A stretch of DNA of 54,370 bases from an uncultured Pelagibacteraceae bacterium (GTDB lineage Bacteria; Pseudomonadota; Alphaproteobacteria; Pelagibacterales; Pelagibacteraceae), in NCBI GenBank assembly GCA_902554315.1, contig CACDOF010000005.1, forward strand, positions 1 through 54,370. Direction: 5' to 3'. Under the pieces are notes generated by a model that was not told the origin of the DNA, made no database searches, and worked only from the letters and a program-made list of their open reading frames with translations. This document shows positions 46,629 to 54,370 of this stretch, piece by piece (position 1 is the first letter of the stretch; each line of letters opens with the position of its first letter). The translations under genes and the position numbers were made by a program.

Positions 46629-47920
46629 TGGATGACCTACAAAACTTATTATTTAAAAAAAAAATTTTAATCTACGGGTTTGGAAAATCAGGACATGCTT
46701 GTTTTAAGTTCTTAAAAAAAAAAAGTATTTGTAAGGTGTTTGATGATAAATTAAATAAAATTCCAAAAAAATATAAAAATAATATAATCAATTACAGTCA
46801 TATAAATAAAAGTTTTTTTGATTTTATTGTTTTAAGCCCTGGAATAGATTTAAAAAAATGCAAAATTTCCAATTATTTAATTAAAAATAGAAATAAAATA
46901 ATTAGTGAACTTGATATATTTCAACTGAGCTACCCAAATATTAAAAAAATCACAATTACAGGCACTAATGGCAAATCAACTACTTCCAAATTACTATTTG
47001 ATATCTTAAAAAAAGATAAAAAAGACGTAAGGTTAACCGGAAATATTGGATTTCCAATCTTAGAAGAAAAGAACTTTAACAATAATACAATTTTTATTAT
47101 TGAGGCGTCATCTTATCAGCTCGAATATAGTCAGTTTTTTAAATCAAATTATTCATTAATACTTAACTTGCATCCAGATCATCTTGAGAGACATGGAAAT
47201 TTTAAAAATTATGCTAAGGTAAAATTTAAATTAATTAAAACTCAATCTAAAATGGACTATGCATTTGTTGACAATAAAAATAAAATTATAAATCAATTAA
47301 TAAAAAAAAATAAAATAAAATCTAAAGTAATTATTGTAAATTATAAAAAATATTTAAATTATTTAAAATTTATAAAAAATAGTTACTTTAATAATTTAAT
47401 CAATATTCAAAATCTTTCATTTATTTTGGCACTATCTAAGTTGTTAAAAATAAAATTTGAAAAAGTATTCCAAGCCACTAATAGATTTAAAGAATTAAAT
47501 TATAGACAACAAATAATTTATGATACAAAAAATCTTAAGGTAATAAATGATTCAAAATCAACAAGTTTATCATCAACAAAAATTCTTTTGGAGTCTTTTG
47601 AAAATATTTATTGGATAGTTGGAGGATTAGCAAAAAAAGGAGACAAGTTAAATTTAAAAAAAAAATATTTTAAAAAAATTAAAGCATATATATATGGAAA
47701 GGATTATAATTTTTTTTCCAAGTTATTATCAAAAAAAATACCTTTTAAAGTTAGCAAAACTTTATATGCTTCCTTAAAATTAGTATTTGAAGACTTAAGT
47801 AAAAACAATAATAAAAAAATAATTTTATTTAGCCCATCAGCCGCTTCATTTGATCAATTTAAAAATTTTGAACAAAGAGGATTTTATTTTAACAAAATAA
47901 TTAAAAAATATATTAATTAA
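46628..47920 (+). CDS. murD: UDP-N-acetylmuramoylalanine-D-glutamate ligase
   Basis: A 430-residue Mur ligase, starting at the ATG that overlaps the mraY stop (TAATG) and is followed by DDLQNLLFKKKILIYGFGKSG. A longer upstream frame is not used because it would run 29 codons into mraY. Motifs: ITGTNGKSTTSKL (ATP loop), EASSYQLEYS, LNLHPDHLERHG and NDSKSTSLSST. It adds D-glutamate to UDP-MurNAc-L-Ala. It overlaps ftsW by one base. Confidence 0.95.
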   Translation: MDDLQNLLFKKKILIYGFGKSGHACFKFLKKKSICKVFDDKLNKIPKKYKNNIINYSHINKSFFDFIVLSPGIDLKKCKISNYLIKNRNKIISELDIFQLSYPNIKKITITGTNGKSTTSKLLFDILKKDKKDVRLTGNIGFPILEEKNFNNNTIFIIEASSYQLEYSQFFKSNYSLILNLHPDHLERHGNFKNYAKVKFKLIKTQSKMDYAFVDNKNKIINQLIKKNKIKSKVIIVNYKKYLNYLKFIKNSYFNNLINIQNLSFILALSKLLKIKFEKVFQATNRFKELNYRQQIIYDTKNLKVINDSKSTSLSSTKILLESFENIYWIVGGLAKKGDKLNLKKKYFKKIKAYIYGKDYNFFSKLLSKKIPFKVSKTLYASLKLVFEDLSKNNNKKIILFSPSAASFDQFKNFEQRGFYFNKIIKKYIN

Positions 47921-49029
47921 TGAATATTTATTTTGATAGTTTTTATGATTGGTGGAAAAATATAGATAAATATTTATTATTTATAATACTTGGATTGTTT
48001 TTTCTTGGCTTATTTTTTTCATTAGTATCAACTTCTCTAATTGCTTCTGATAAATTAAATACAAATTCATATTATTTTTTTTTAAAACATACTACTTATA
48101 TTCTTTTAGGATTAATTATTTTAATTTTTTTTTCTTTTTTGAGTCAAAAAATATTGATTAATATTTCATTACTATTATTTATTTTTTCTTTTTTGACTTT
48201 ACTCTTAGTTCCCATTATTGGAATAGAAGTAAAAGGATCTAAAAGATGGTTAGATTTATTTTTTTTTCCCAGATTTCAACCAATTGAAATTTTAAAACCT
48301 TTTTTCATAATAACTATATCTTTGCTTCTTTCTTTAAAGAATAGAAAATTATATTTAAAATATATTTTAAGCACAATTTTAATTTTTCCTATTTTATTAC
48401 TTTTGATTTACCAGCCAGACCTAGGACAATCTCTATTAATCTCAATGGTTTGGTTAGCTTTAATATTTGTTTCTGGTATAAATATATTTTTATTTTTTAC
48501 TTTTTTTTTAACCATCGGCATTATTGTTAGTTATTTAGTGATATTTGTTTCAAAATTTGAATATATAAAAATTAGACTTATATCATTTTTAGATTCCTCT
48601 TCAGGCAATAATTATCAAGCAGAAAAAGCAAGTGATGCAATAATAAATGGTGGTTTTTTTGGCAAAGGGATAGGAGAAGGAACTTTGAATTCTAGAGTTC
48701 CGGAGGCCCACACAGACTATATTGTCTCTGTTATATCTGAGGAATTTGGAGCCATAATAGTAATTGGCATTATTTTAGCATATTTAATATTTTCTTATAA
48801 AGTTATTCAGAAAATTAATCTTATAAATGATAATAAAACTAAATTAATTTTAATTGGCTGCATTTCTATAATTTTATTACAAACATTTGTCCATATTGGA
48901 GTGAACATTCGATTATTACCTACAACAGGCATGACACTACCATTTTTAAGTTATGGTGGTTCATCTATAATAAGTACTGCATTTATATGTGGAATAATTT
49001 TAAATTTAACAAAGAGAAAAATTAAATAA
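47920..49029 (+). CDS. ftsW: peptidoglycan glycosyltransferase FtsW
   Basis: A 369-residue SEDS-family protein with about ten transmembrane helices. Signature stretches: KGSKRWLDLFFFPRFQP, PDLGQSLLISMVWLAL, FGKGIGEGTLN, and LPTTGMTLPFLSYGGSS near the end. It polymerises lipid II into septal glycan strands with FtsI. It begins at the last base of the murD stop (TAATG). Confidence 0.96.
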   Translation: MNIYFDSFYDWWKNIDKYLLFIILGLFFLGLFFSLVSTSLIASDKLNTNSYYFFLKHTTYILLGLIILIFFSFLSQKILINISLLLFIFSFLTLLLVPIIGIEVKGSKRWLDLFFFPRFQPIEILKPFFIITISLLLSLKNRKLYLKYILSTILIFPILLLLIYQPDLGQSLLISMVWLALIFVSGINIFLFFTFFLTIGIIVSYLVIFVSKFEYIKIRLISFLDSSSGNNYQAEKASDAIINGGFFGKGIGEGTLNSRVPEAHTDYIVSVISEEFGAIIVIGIILAYLIFSYKVIQKINLINDNKTKLILIGCISIILLQTFVHIGVNIRLLPTTGMTLPFLSYGGSSIISTAFICGIILNLTKRKIK

Positions 49030-49031
49030 TT

Positions 49032-50108
49032 ATGAAAAAAATATTGATAGCTACTGGAGGTTCTGGTGGACATGTAATTCCATCGTTATCTATCTATGAT
49101 CATTTGAAAGAACATTATGAAATTTCTATAGTTACTGACAAAAGAGGTATTAAATATATAAATAATAGTAATTACAATTATACTTTGATAGAGGTTCCAA
49201 ATTTATTTTCAAAATTATATTTGCTTCCATTTAATTTAATCAAGTATTTTATATCAATAGTAAAATCTTATAATTATTTAAAAAAAAATAAAATTAATTT
49301 TTTAATAAGTATGGGAGGGTATATGTCCTTCCCTTTTTCTATTGCATCTTGGTTTTTAAAGATAACACTTGTTCTTTTTGAACCAAACTCAGTATTAGGT
49401 AGAACAAATAAGTTAATGATTGGAATATCTAGTAAAATAATTTGCTATGATAAAAATCTAAAATTTTTCCCTAATAAATTTTCAAAAAAAATATATGAAA
49501 TAAAACCGATTATAAGAAAAAAAATTTATAATATAAATAAAAGTGAAAAAAATAGTTTTGATGATGTAAAAAGAATTTTAATTATTGGTGGTAGCCAAGG
49601 TGCAAAATTTTTTGATGAAACATTAACTAGAGTAATTTTAAAAATTTCTAAAAAGTTAAATATTGAAATTTTTCAACAAGTTAATGAAAAAAGTAATAGA
49701 AGTTTGATAGAAAAAGAATATAATAATTGTAATTTCAAGTATAAGTTATTTGATTTTGATGAAAATTTATTTGAAAATTCTGACAATTTTGATTTAGCAA
49801 TTACTAGATCTGGTGCTTCTGCAATTTCTGAACTTTCTCAATTATGCATACCTTTTATTGCAATCCCTTTTCCATTTGCTAAAGATAATCATCAATTTTA
49901 TAATGCAAAAGTCTATGAAGATATAGATTGCTGCTGGATAATTAACCAAGATAACATTGATGAAGAAGATTTTACTAATAGAATAATTCAATTGTTTAAT
50001 GAAAAGAACGATTATTTTAAAAAAAAACGAAATTTAGAAAAAATATCTAACCAAAACTCTTGGAATATTGTAAATAAAAAATTATTTAATCTAATAAATG
50101 AAAATTAA
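49032..50108 (+). CDS. murG: UDP-GlcNAc:lipid I N-acetylglucosaminyltransferase
   Basis: A 358-residue GT-B glycosyltransferase that converts lipid I to lipid II. The N-terminal loop is ATGGSGGHVIPSLSIYDHL, then SMGGYMSFPFSIA, FEPNSVLGRTNK and LIIGGSQGAKFFDETL. The sugar-nucleotide site is in LAITRSGASAISELSQLCIPFIAI (split motif), with HQFYNAK after it. It follows ftsW by 2 bases and overlaps murC by 11. Confidence 0.96.
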   Translation: MKKILIATGGSGGHVIPSLSIYDHLKEHYEISIVTDKRGIKYINNSNYNYTLIEVPNLFSKLYLLPFNLIKYFISIVKSYNYLKKNKINFLISMGGYMSFPFSIASWFLKITLVLFEPNSVLGRTNKLMIGISSKIICYDKNLKFFPNKFSKKIYEIKPIIRKKIYNINKSEKNSFDDVKRILIIGGSQGAKFFDETLTRVILKISKKLNIEIFQQVNEKSNRSLIEKEYNNCNFKYKLFDFDENLFENSDNFDLAITRSGASAISELSQLCIPFIAIPFPFAKDNHQFYNAKVYEDIDCCWIINQDNIDEEDFTNRIIQLFNEKNDYFKKKRNLEKISNQNSWNIVNKKLFNLINEN

Positions 50109-51489
50109 TTTAGGAAAGACAGAGCTTATCCATTTTGTTGGTATAGGTGGAATAGGCATGAGTGGCTTAGCTTTAATAATGAATGGCTTGGGTTTTAAAG
50201 TCCAAGGTAGTGATATTATAAAAAATAAAAATATTGAAAGACTTCAAGAAAAAAAAATAAAGATATTTTTAAACCATAAAAAAAAAAATATTGATAAAAC
50301 TACAATTTTAGTAATTTCATCAGCAATCAAATCAGACAATCCAGAATTGACTCATGCAAAACAATCAAAGTTACCTATATATACCAGAGGAGAAATGTTG
50401 GGACATATAGTTTCTCTAATGAGAAACATAGTCGTAACCGGTTCACACGGAAAAACTACCACAACTTCTTTAATTTCAAGTATTTTTGCTGAAGCTAAAT
50501 TGGACCCAACAATTATTAATGGTGGTGTGCTAAATTCTTTTGGAAATTCTGCAAAATTAGGAAAAAGTAATTGGTGCATCATTGAGTCAGATGAGTCTGA
50601 TGGAAGTTTTTTAAAGATCCCATTTACATATTCTGTTGTTACAAATATTGATGCCGAACATTTAGATTATTATAAGTCGTTGAATAATTTAAAAAAAAAT
50701 TTTTCTCAATTTCTTGAAAAAATACCATCAGTAGGTAAGGGATTTTTATGTATTGATGATAAAAATATTAGAGAAACTATAAAAAAAACAAAAAACAAAA
50801 ACTTCTATAGTTATGGAATTAACAAAAATTCAAATTTTCAGATACTCAATGTCATTCAAAAAACTGATATTTCAAGTTTTGACTTAAAAATAAATATACC
50901 AGGTAACAAAAAATTTATTAAAAATATCAAAGTTCCATTGATAGGAATGCATAATATCAAAAACGTTACTTCGGTAGTAGCTGTGGCTTATTCAATTGGA
51001 ATTTCAGAGAAAATTATTAAAAATGGACTGTCTAAATTTAAAGGAGTACAAAGAAGGTTTAACTTCTTGTTTAAGAAAAATAATTCACTTTTTATCGATG
51101 ACTATGCTCACCATCCGACTGAAATTAGCGCAGTGTTAGAAGGTGTAAAAGAAGTTTATAACAAAAAAGAGATCATTTGTATTTTTCAACCACATAGGGT
51201 TTCTAGAGTAAAAAACCTTAAAACGGAATTTTCAAAATGTTTTAAAAAAGCTGATACAGTATTACTGTGTCCAATATATAAGGCAAATGAGAAAATAAAA
51301 TTAGGTTTTTCTTATTCTTCATTTGCAAAGCTCATAATTAAAAATTCTAAAGTTAAATTAATTAATGTAAATGATGAAAAAGATCTAAAAAAAACTCTAA
51401 AACAAACAGCATATGGTGAAAAAATATATATCGGTATGGGAGCTGGTTCTATTTCAAATTGGATGAAAAATTTAAAAAGTAATTTTTGA
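50098..51489 (+). CDS. murC: UDP-N-acetylmuramate-L-alanine ligase
   Basis: A 463-residue Mur ligase that adds L-alanine to UDP-MurNAc. Motifs: IHFVGIGGIGMSGLALIMNG (dinucleotide-type loop), VVTGSHGKTTTTSLIS (ATP loop), NIDAEHLDYY, IDDYAHHPTEISAVL and FQPHRVSRV. It overlaps murG by 11 bases and murB by one base in the TGATG form. Confidence 0.97.
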   Translation: MKINLGKTELIHFVGIGGIGMSGLALIMNGLGFKVQGSDIIKNKNIERLQEKKIKIFLNHKKKNIDKTTILVISSAIKSDNPELTHAKQSKLPIYTRGEMLGHIVSLMRNIVVTGSHGKTTTTSLISSIFAEAKLDPTIINGGVLNSFGNSAKLGKSNWCIIESDESDGSFLKIPFTYSVVTNIDAEHLDYYKSLNNLKKNFSQFLEKIPSVGKGFLCIDDKNIRETIKKTKNKNFYSYGINKNSNFQILNVIQKTDISSFDLKINIPGNKKFIKNIKVPLIGMHNIKNVTSVVAVAYSIGISEKIIKNGLSKFKGVQRRFNFLFKKNNSLFIDDYAHHPTEISAVLEGVKEVYNKKEIICIFQPHRVSRVKNLKTEFSKCFKKADTVLLCPIYKANEKIKLGFSYSSFAKLIIKNSKVKLINVNDEKDLKKTLKQTAYGEKIYIGMGAGSISNWMKNLKSNF

Positions 51490-52397
51490 TGATAATAAAA
51501 GATTTAGAAAAATTTTCTAGTAAGATTAAAAGTGATGTTTTATTTGATTATGAAATAAAAAATTATAATTGGTTTAATATTGGAGGAAAAACTAAAGTTT
51601 TTTTTAAACCCGATTCTCTTAAAGAATTAATTGAGTTTTTAAAATTATATTCACATAGAGGTAAAATTTTTATCCTTGGCGCTGGATCAAATGTACTATT
51701 CAATGATAAAACTTTTCAAGGATCAATTATTAAGTTAGGAAAAAGTTTTTCAAATTTAAGTCTTTTAAATAAAGATACGATAATAGCTGGAGCTTCATCA
51801 ACTCAAAAAAAATTATCTGAATTTGCGAAAGATAATAATATTGGAGGATTAGAATTTATGTCTTGTATTCCAGGATCTGTCGGCGGAGGTATTAGAATGA
51901 ACTCTGGCTGTTTTAATAAAGAATTTAAAGATGTTTTAATTTCATTACAAGTTATTGATTTTGATGGGCAAATTAGAACTATACCGACAAGTAAAATAAA
52001 CTTTAAATACAGAGGCAATGATTTACCAAAAGATATAATATTTTTAAGTGCAACATTTAGAGGATCTATAAAAACTAAATCAAAGATTCAAAATTATATG
52101 AAAGAACTAAAAGAAAAAAAGGAAGCTTCACAACCAACAAGACTAAAAACAAGCGGAAGTACATTTAAAAATCCAAAAGATCAAACAAGCAAAAAAGTTT
52201 GGGAGTTAATTAAAACTTCTGTCCCAAACAATATAAATTTTGGAGACGCTGTAATTTCAGAAAAACATTTAAATTTTTTTGTTAATAAAAAAAATGCAAG
52301 TTATCAAGAAATGAAATCATTAATTGATTATGTAAAAAATAAAGTTAAAGATAAAACTGGAATTAGTTTAGACCTTGAAATTGTAATAGTTGAATAA
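51489..52397 (+). CDS. murB: UDP-N-acetylenolpyruvoylglucosamine reductase
   Basis: A 302-residue FAD-dependent reductase that completes UDP-MurNAc. ILGAGSNVLFND (FAD loop), SVGGGIRMNSGC, KEASQPTRLKTSGSTFKNP (catalytic Ser/proton relay) and NFGDAVISEKHLNFFVNK match the type I family. An alternative TTG start at 51486 would add one Met; the ATG at 51489 overlapping the murC TGA is preferred. It ends with a one-base overlap with ddl. Confidence 0.95.
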   Translation: MIIKDLEKFSSKIKSDVLFDYEIKNYNWFNIGGKTKVFFKPDSLKELIEFLKLYSHRGKIFILGAGSNVLFNDKTFQGSIIKLGKSFSNLSLLNKDTIIAGASSTQKKLSEFAKDNNIGGLEFMSCIPGSVGGGIRMNSGCFNKEFKDVLISLQVIDFDGQIRTIPTSKINFKYRGNDLPKDIIFLSATFRGSIKTKSKIQNYMKELKEKKEASQPTRLKTSGSTFKNPKDQTSKKVWELIKTSVPNNINFGDAVISEKHLNFFVNKKNASYQEMKSLIDYVKNKVKDKTGISLDLEIVIVE

Positions 52398-53317
52398 TGA
52401 CAAAAATTTTGATTTTAGCTGGTGGTTATTCAAAAGAAAGAGACATAAGTTTGTTGACTGCAAAAAGTGTTTTTAAAGAATTAAAAAAAAATAAAAATTA
52501 TAAAATATTAGTTAAAGAACCAAACGGAAGTTTTGTGAAAGATCTAAGAAAATTTAAACCACAGATAGTTCTAAATCTTTTACATGGCAGATATGGAGAG
52601 GATGGTTATATTCAAGCTATATTGGAAAGTGAAAAAATAAAATATACTCATTCTGGGGTTTTATCTTCTTCTTTGGCAATTGATAAAGAGCTATCAAAAA
52701 AAATATTTATTAAAAATAAAATTTTAACTCCTCCTTATTTAAAATTTCTTTTTAATAAGAAATTAGATAAAAAAAAAATTATTAATAAAATTAAAAAAAA
52801 ATTCAATTTTCCAGTTGTGATAAAACCAATAAACGAAGGTTCTAGCGTTAATGTATATATCTGCAATCAATTAAATTTCTTTAAAAATTTAAAAAAACTA
52901 AAAAATTATGGAGAAATTTTAATTGAAAAATTTATAGCTGGAAGAGAAATACAAGTTGCAATTTTAGGTAAAAAAAAATTAGGTGCTATAGAATTAAAAC
53001 CAAAAAGAAAGTTTTATGATTATGAGGCCAAATATAATCCTAAGGCAAATACAAAACATATTATTCCTGTTAATATAAGTAAAAGCAATTACAATAAAGT
53101 AACCTCTATTGCATATAAAGCTCATAAACTCCTAAAATGTAGAGGTGTAACAAGATCTGATTTTAGGTTTGATAATAATAAATTTTATCTTTTAGAAGTT
53201 AACACGCAACCTGGTATGACATCACTTTCATTAGTTCCAGAAATAGCTAGATATAATAAAATTAGCTTTTACCAATTAATAAAAGAAATTATAAATGATG
53301 CATCTATCAATAAATAA
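52397..53317 (+). CDS. ddl: D-alanine-D-alanine ligase
   Basis: A 306-residue ATP-grasp enzyme making the D-Ala-D-Ala dipeptide that the MurF half adds. Motifs: LAGGYSKERDISLLTAKSV, LNLLHGRYGEDG (substrate loop), FPVVIKPINEGSSVNVYI, and LLEVNTQPGMT (Mg/ATP site). It overlaps murB by one base and ftsQ by 23 bases. Its presence inside the dcw cluster with murB is common in alphaproteobacteria. Confidence 0.96.
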   Translation: MTKILILAGGYSKERDISLLTAKSVFKELKKNKNYKILVKEPNGSFVKDLRKFKPQIVLNLLHGRYGEDGYIQAILESEKIKYTHSGVLSSSLAIDKELSKKIFIKNKILTPPYLKFLFNKKLDKKKIINKIKKKFNFPVVIKPINEGSSVNVYICNQLNFFKNLKKLKNYGEILIEKFIAGREIQVAILGKKKLGAIELKPKRKFYDYEAKYNPKANTKHIIPVNISKSNYNKVTSIAYKAHKLLKCRGVTRSDFRFDNNKFYLLEVNTQPGMTSLSLVPEIARYNKISFYQLIKEIINDASINK

Positions 53318-53993
53318 AAAAAAAATATATTTTTATATTTTTATTTTTTTCTTTTTAAGTACAAGTTTTAATCTAAATTTATTAAAAAGTTTCAAAGAAA
53401 TTATCACCTTAAACAATATAAATATTAAAGGCTTAAACAAAAGTGAAGAATTGCTCGTTAAAGAAGAGCTTAAAGTTTTATTAAAAAATAATATTTTTTT
53501 TTTACAGAAAGACTTAATTTTGGAAAGATTAAATAAATTTAACTTTTTAGAAAATATTATTGTTAAAAAAATATTTCCTTCAGAAATAAATATTAATTTA
53601 AAAAAAACTAAATTCGTTGCTCTTACATTAATTGATGGTGAAAAATATTATATAGGAAAAAATGGAAAGATAACAAACTCAAAGCAAATAATTTACAAAA
53701 AAAATTTACCTATGGTGTTTGGAAAATTTAAGATTAATGAATTTTTACAATTACAAGAAATTTTAAAAAAACAAAAAATCAATTTGGATGAGATTGAAAA
53801 ATACTTCTTTTTTAGAAATAATAGATGGGATTTACAAAAAAATGATGGATTAATAATAATGTTACCATCAAATAATTTAGAAAGATCATTAAAGATTTAT
53901 ACAAAATTTATCAATAAAAAAAATTCTAATTTAATAAAAATTATTGATTTAAGAATAGCAAATCAGATAATTCTGACTAATGAAAAAAAATAA
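53295..53993 (+). CDS. ftsQ: cell division protein FtsQ
   Basis: A 232-residue bitopic protein. It has one transmembrane helix (about 10-28), a POTRA domain (NNINIKGLNKSEELLVKEEL) and a beta-rich periplasmic domain. The POTRA domain, size and position between ddl and ftsA identify it as FtsQ, which links the early ring to FtsL/FtsI/FtsW. The start ATG at 53295 is inside ddl. It overlaps ftsA by 14 bases. Confidence 0.85.
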   Translation: MMHLSINKKKIYFYIFIFFFLSTSFNLNLLKSFKEIITLNNINIKGLNKSEELLVKEELKVLLKNNIFFLQKDLILERLNKFNFLENIIVKKIFPSEININLKKTKFVALTLIDGEKYYIGKNGKITNSKQIIYKKNLPMVFGKFKINEFLQLQEILKKQKINLDEIEKYFFFRNNRWDLQKNDGLIIMLPSNNLERSLKIYTKFINKKNSNLIKIIDLRIANQIILTNEKK

Positions 53994-54370
53994 TTATCAT
54001 ACCATAATAGATTTTGGTAAAGAGAAAATTAGACTTGCTGTTTTTAATAAGGACTCAAAAAATATTTTCTCTATATCAAAAGAAATTCAAAAAAAAGAAA
54101 ATTATGATGAGCACTCAAAGACATTAAATTTTTTAATTAGAAGCACTGAAAAAAAAATTTCTTCCCATTTAAATAATGTATCAGTTTTATTTGATCACTC
54201 AAAATTTTATTCTATAGATATATCTTTTAAAAAAGAGTTTGATCAACCAACAAATATTAAAGAAACATATACCTCATTATTACAGGAAGCAAATTTGTTA
54301 ATTTTTAATAATTATTTAAAAGATAAAATAATTCATATAATTAAAACAAAATCTATATTTGATGGTAGAG
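53980..54370 (+). CDS. ftsA: cell division protein FtsA, N-terminal part (cut by window end)
   Basis: The frame opens with ATG at 53980 and runs out of the window after about 130 residues. The start TIIDFGKEKIRLAVFNK resembles the actin-like phosphate-1 loop of FtsA, though the usual Thr/Ser-Lys pattern is altered (DFGKEKIRL). The position after ftsQ is the standard ftsA slot. It tethers FtsZ to the membrane. The call leans on context. Confidence 0.75.
   Translation, partial: MKKNNYHTIIDFGKEKIRLAVFNKDSKNIFSISKEIQKKENYDEHSKTLNFLIRSTEKKISSHLNNVSVLFDHSKFYSIDISFKKEFDQPTNIKETYTSLLQEANLLIFNNYLKDKIIHIIKTKSIFDGR

Noticed and set aside
1..54370. CRISPR arrays, insertion sequences, phage or toxin-antitoxin genes
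   Set aside because: No spaced direct repeats, transposase motifs, terminal inverted repeats or atypical-composition islands were seen; gene content is core housekeeping throughout.

Overview
The window is very AT-rich and extremely compact, with overlapping or abutting genes, lysine/asparagine/isoleucine-rich proteins and almost no spacers. Gene content (bc1 complex with a Rieske-cytochrome b-cytochrome c1 operon, NDUFAF7-, CIA30- and ELM1-like proteins, lgt and ychF clusters) points to a streamlined alphaproteobacterium. The best fit is the SAR11/Pelagibacterales group. This is inferred from composition and gene families; no database comparison was possible.

Layout: (1) 1-2314 holds the 3' end of a tRNA nucleotidyltransferase gene and the minus-strand trmL-hemF-greA run. 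(2) 2374-4944 is petABC, the respiratory bc1 complex. (3) 4921-10859 is a minus-strand run lgt-midA/NDUFAF7-pgeF-prs-rplY-pth-ychF. (4) 10910-13528 carries ubiK and a MarR-OmpR-EnvZ regulatory run. (5) 13588-20199 has ilvE and the fully overlapping minus-strand run uvrB-SDR-folB-uvrC-pgsA. (6) 20235-25583 holds an aminotransferase, a small NAD(P)-binding protein, trxB-psiE-cupredoxin, and an ELM1-like/2OG-oxygenase pair. (7) 25580-29975 is carAB. (8) 30097-34446 is yqeY-dnaG-rpoD (a macromolecular-synthesis type cluster) followed by two tRNA genes, one with abnormal loops. (9) 34466-37220 has a CIA30-family protein, mlaA-mlaC and a peptidoglycan amidase. (10) 37270-37627 is the RNase P RNA gene. 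(11) 37736-54370 is the division and cell wall (dcw) cluster: mraZ-ftsZ-rsmH-ftsL-ftsI-murE/murF fusion-mraY-murD-ftsW-murG-murC-murB-ddl-ftsQ-ftsA, cut by the window end.

Most of the window is core housekeeping and no mobile element, CRISPR array or phage was seen. The points most worth a second look are: a valine-anticodon (GAC) tRNA-like gene with non-canonical D- and T-loops; ftsZ placed second in the dcw cluster, right after mraZ, instead of after ftsA; a MurE-MurF fusion; a well-formed promoter interleaved with three 10-bp-spaced MraZ boxes; a short-chain reductase beside folB with the Asp-Tyr-Lys triad of pteridine reductase; a DnaG primase that has lost three of four zinc ligands; and an MlaA homologue without a lipobox. 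No clearly new multi-gene system was identified.
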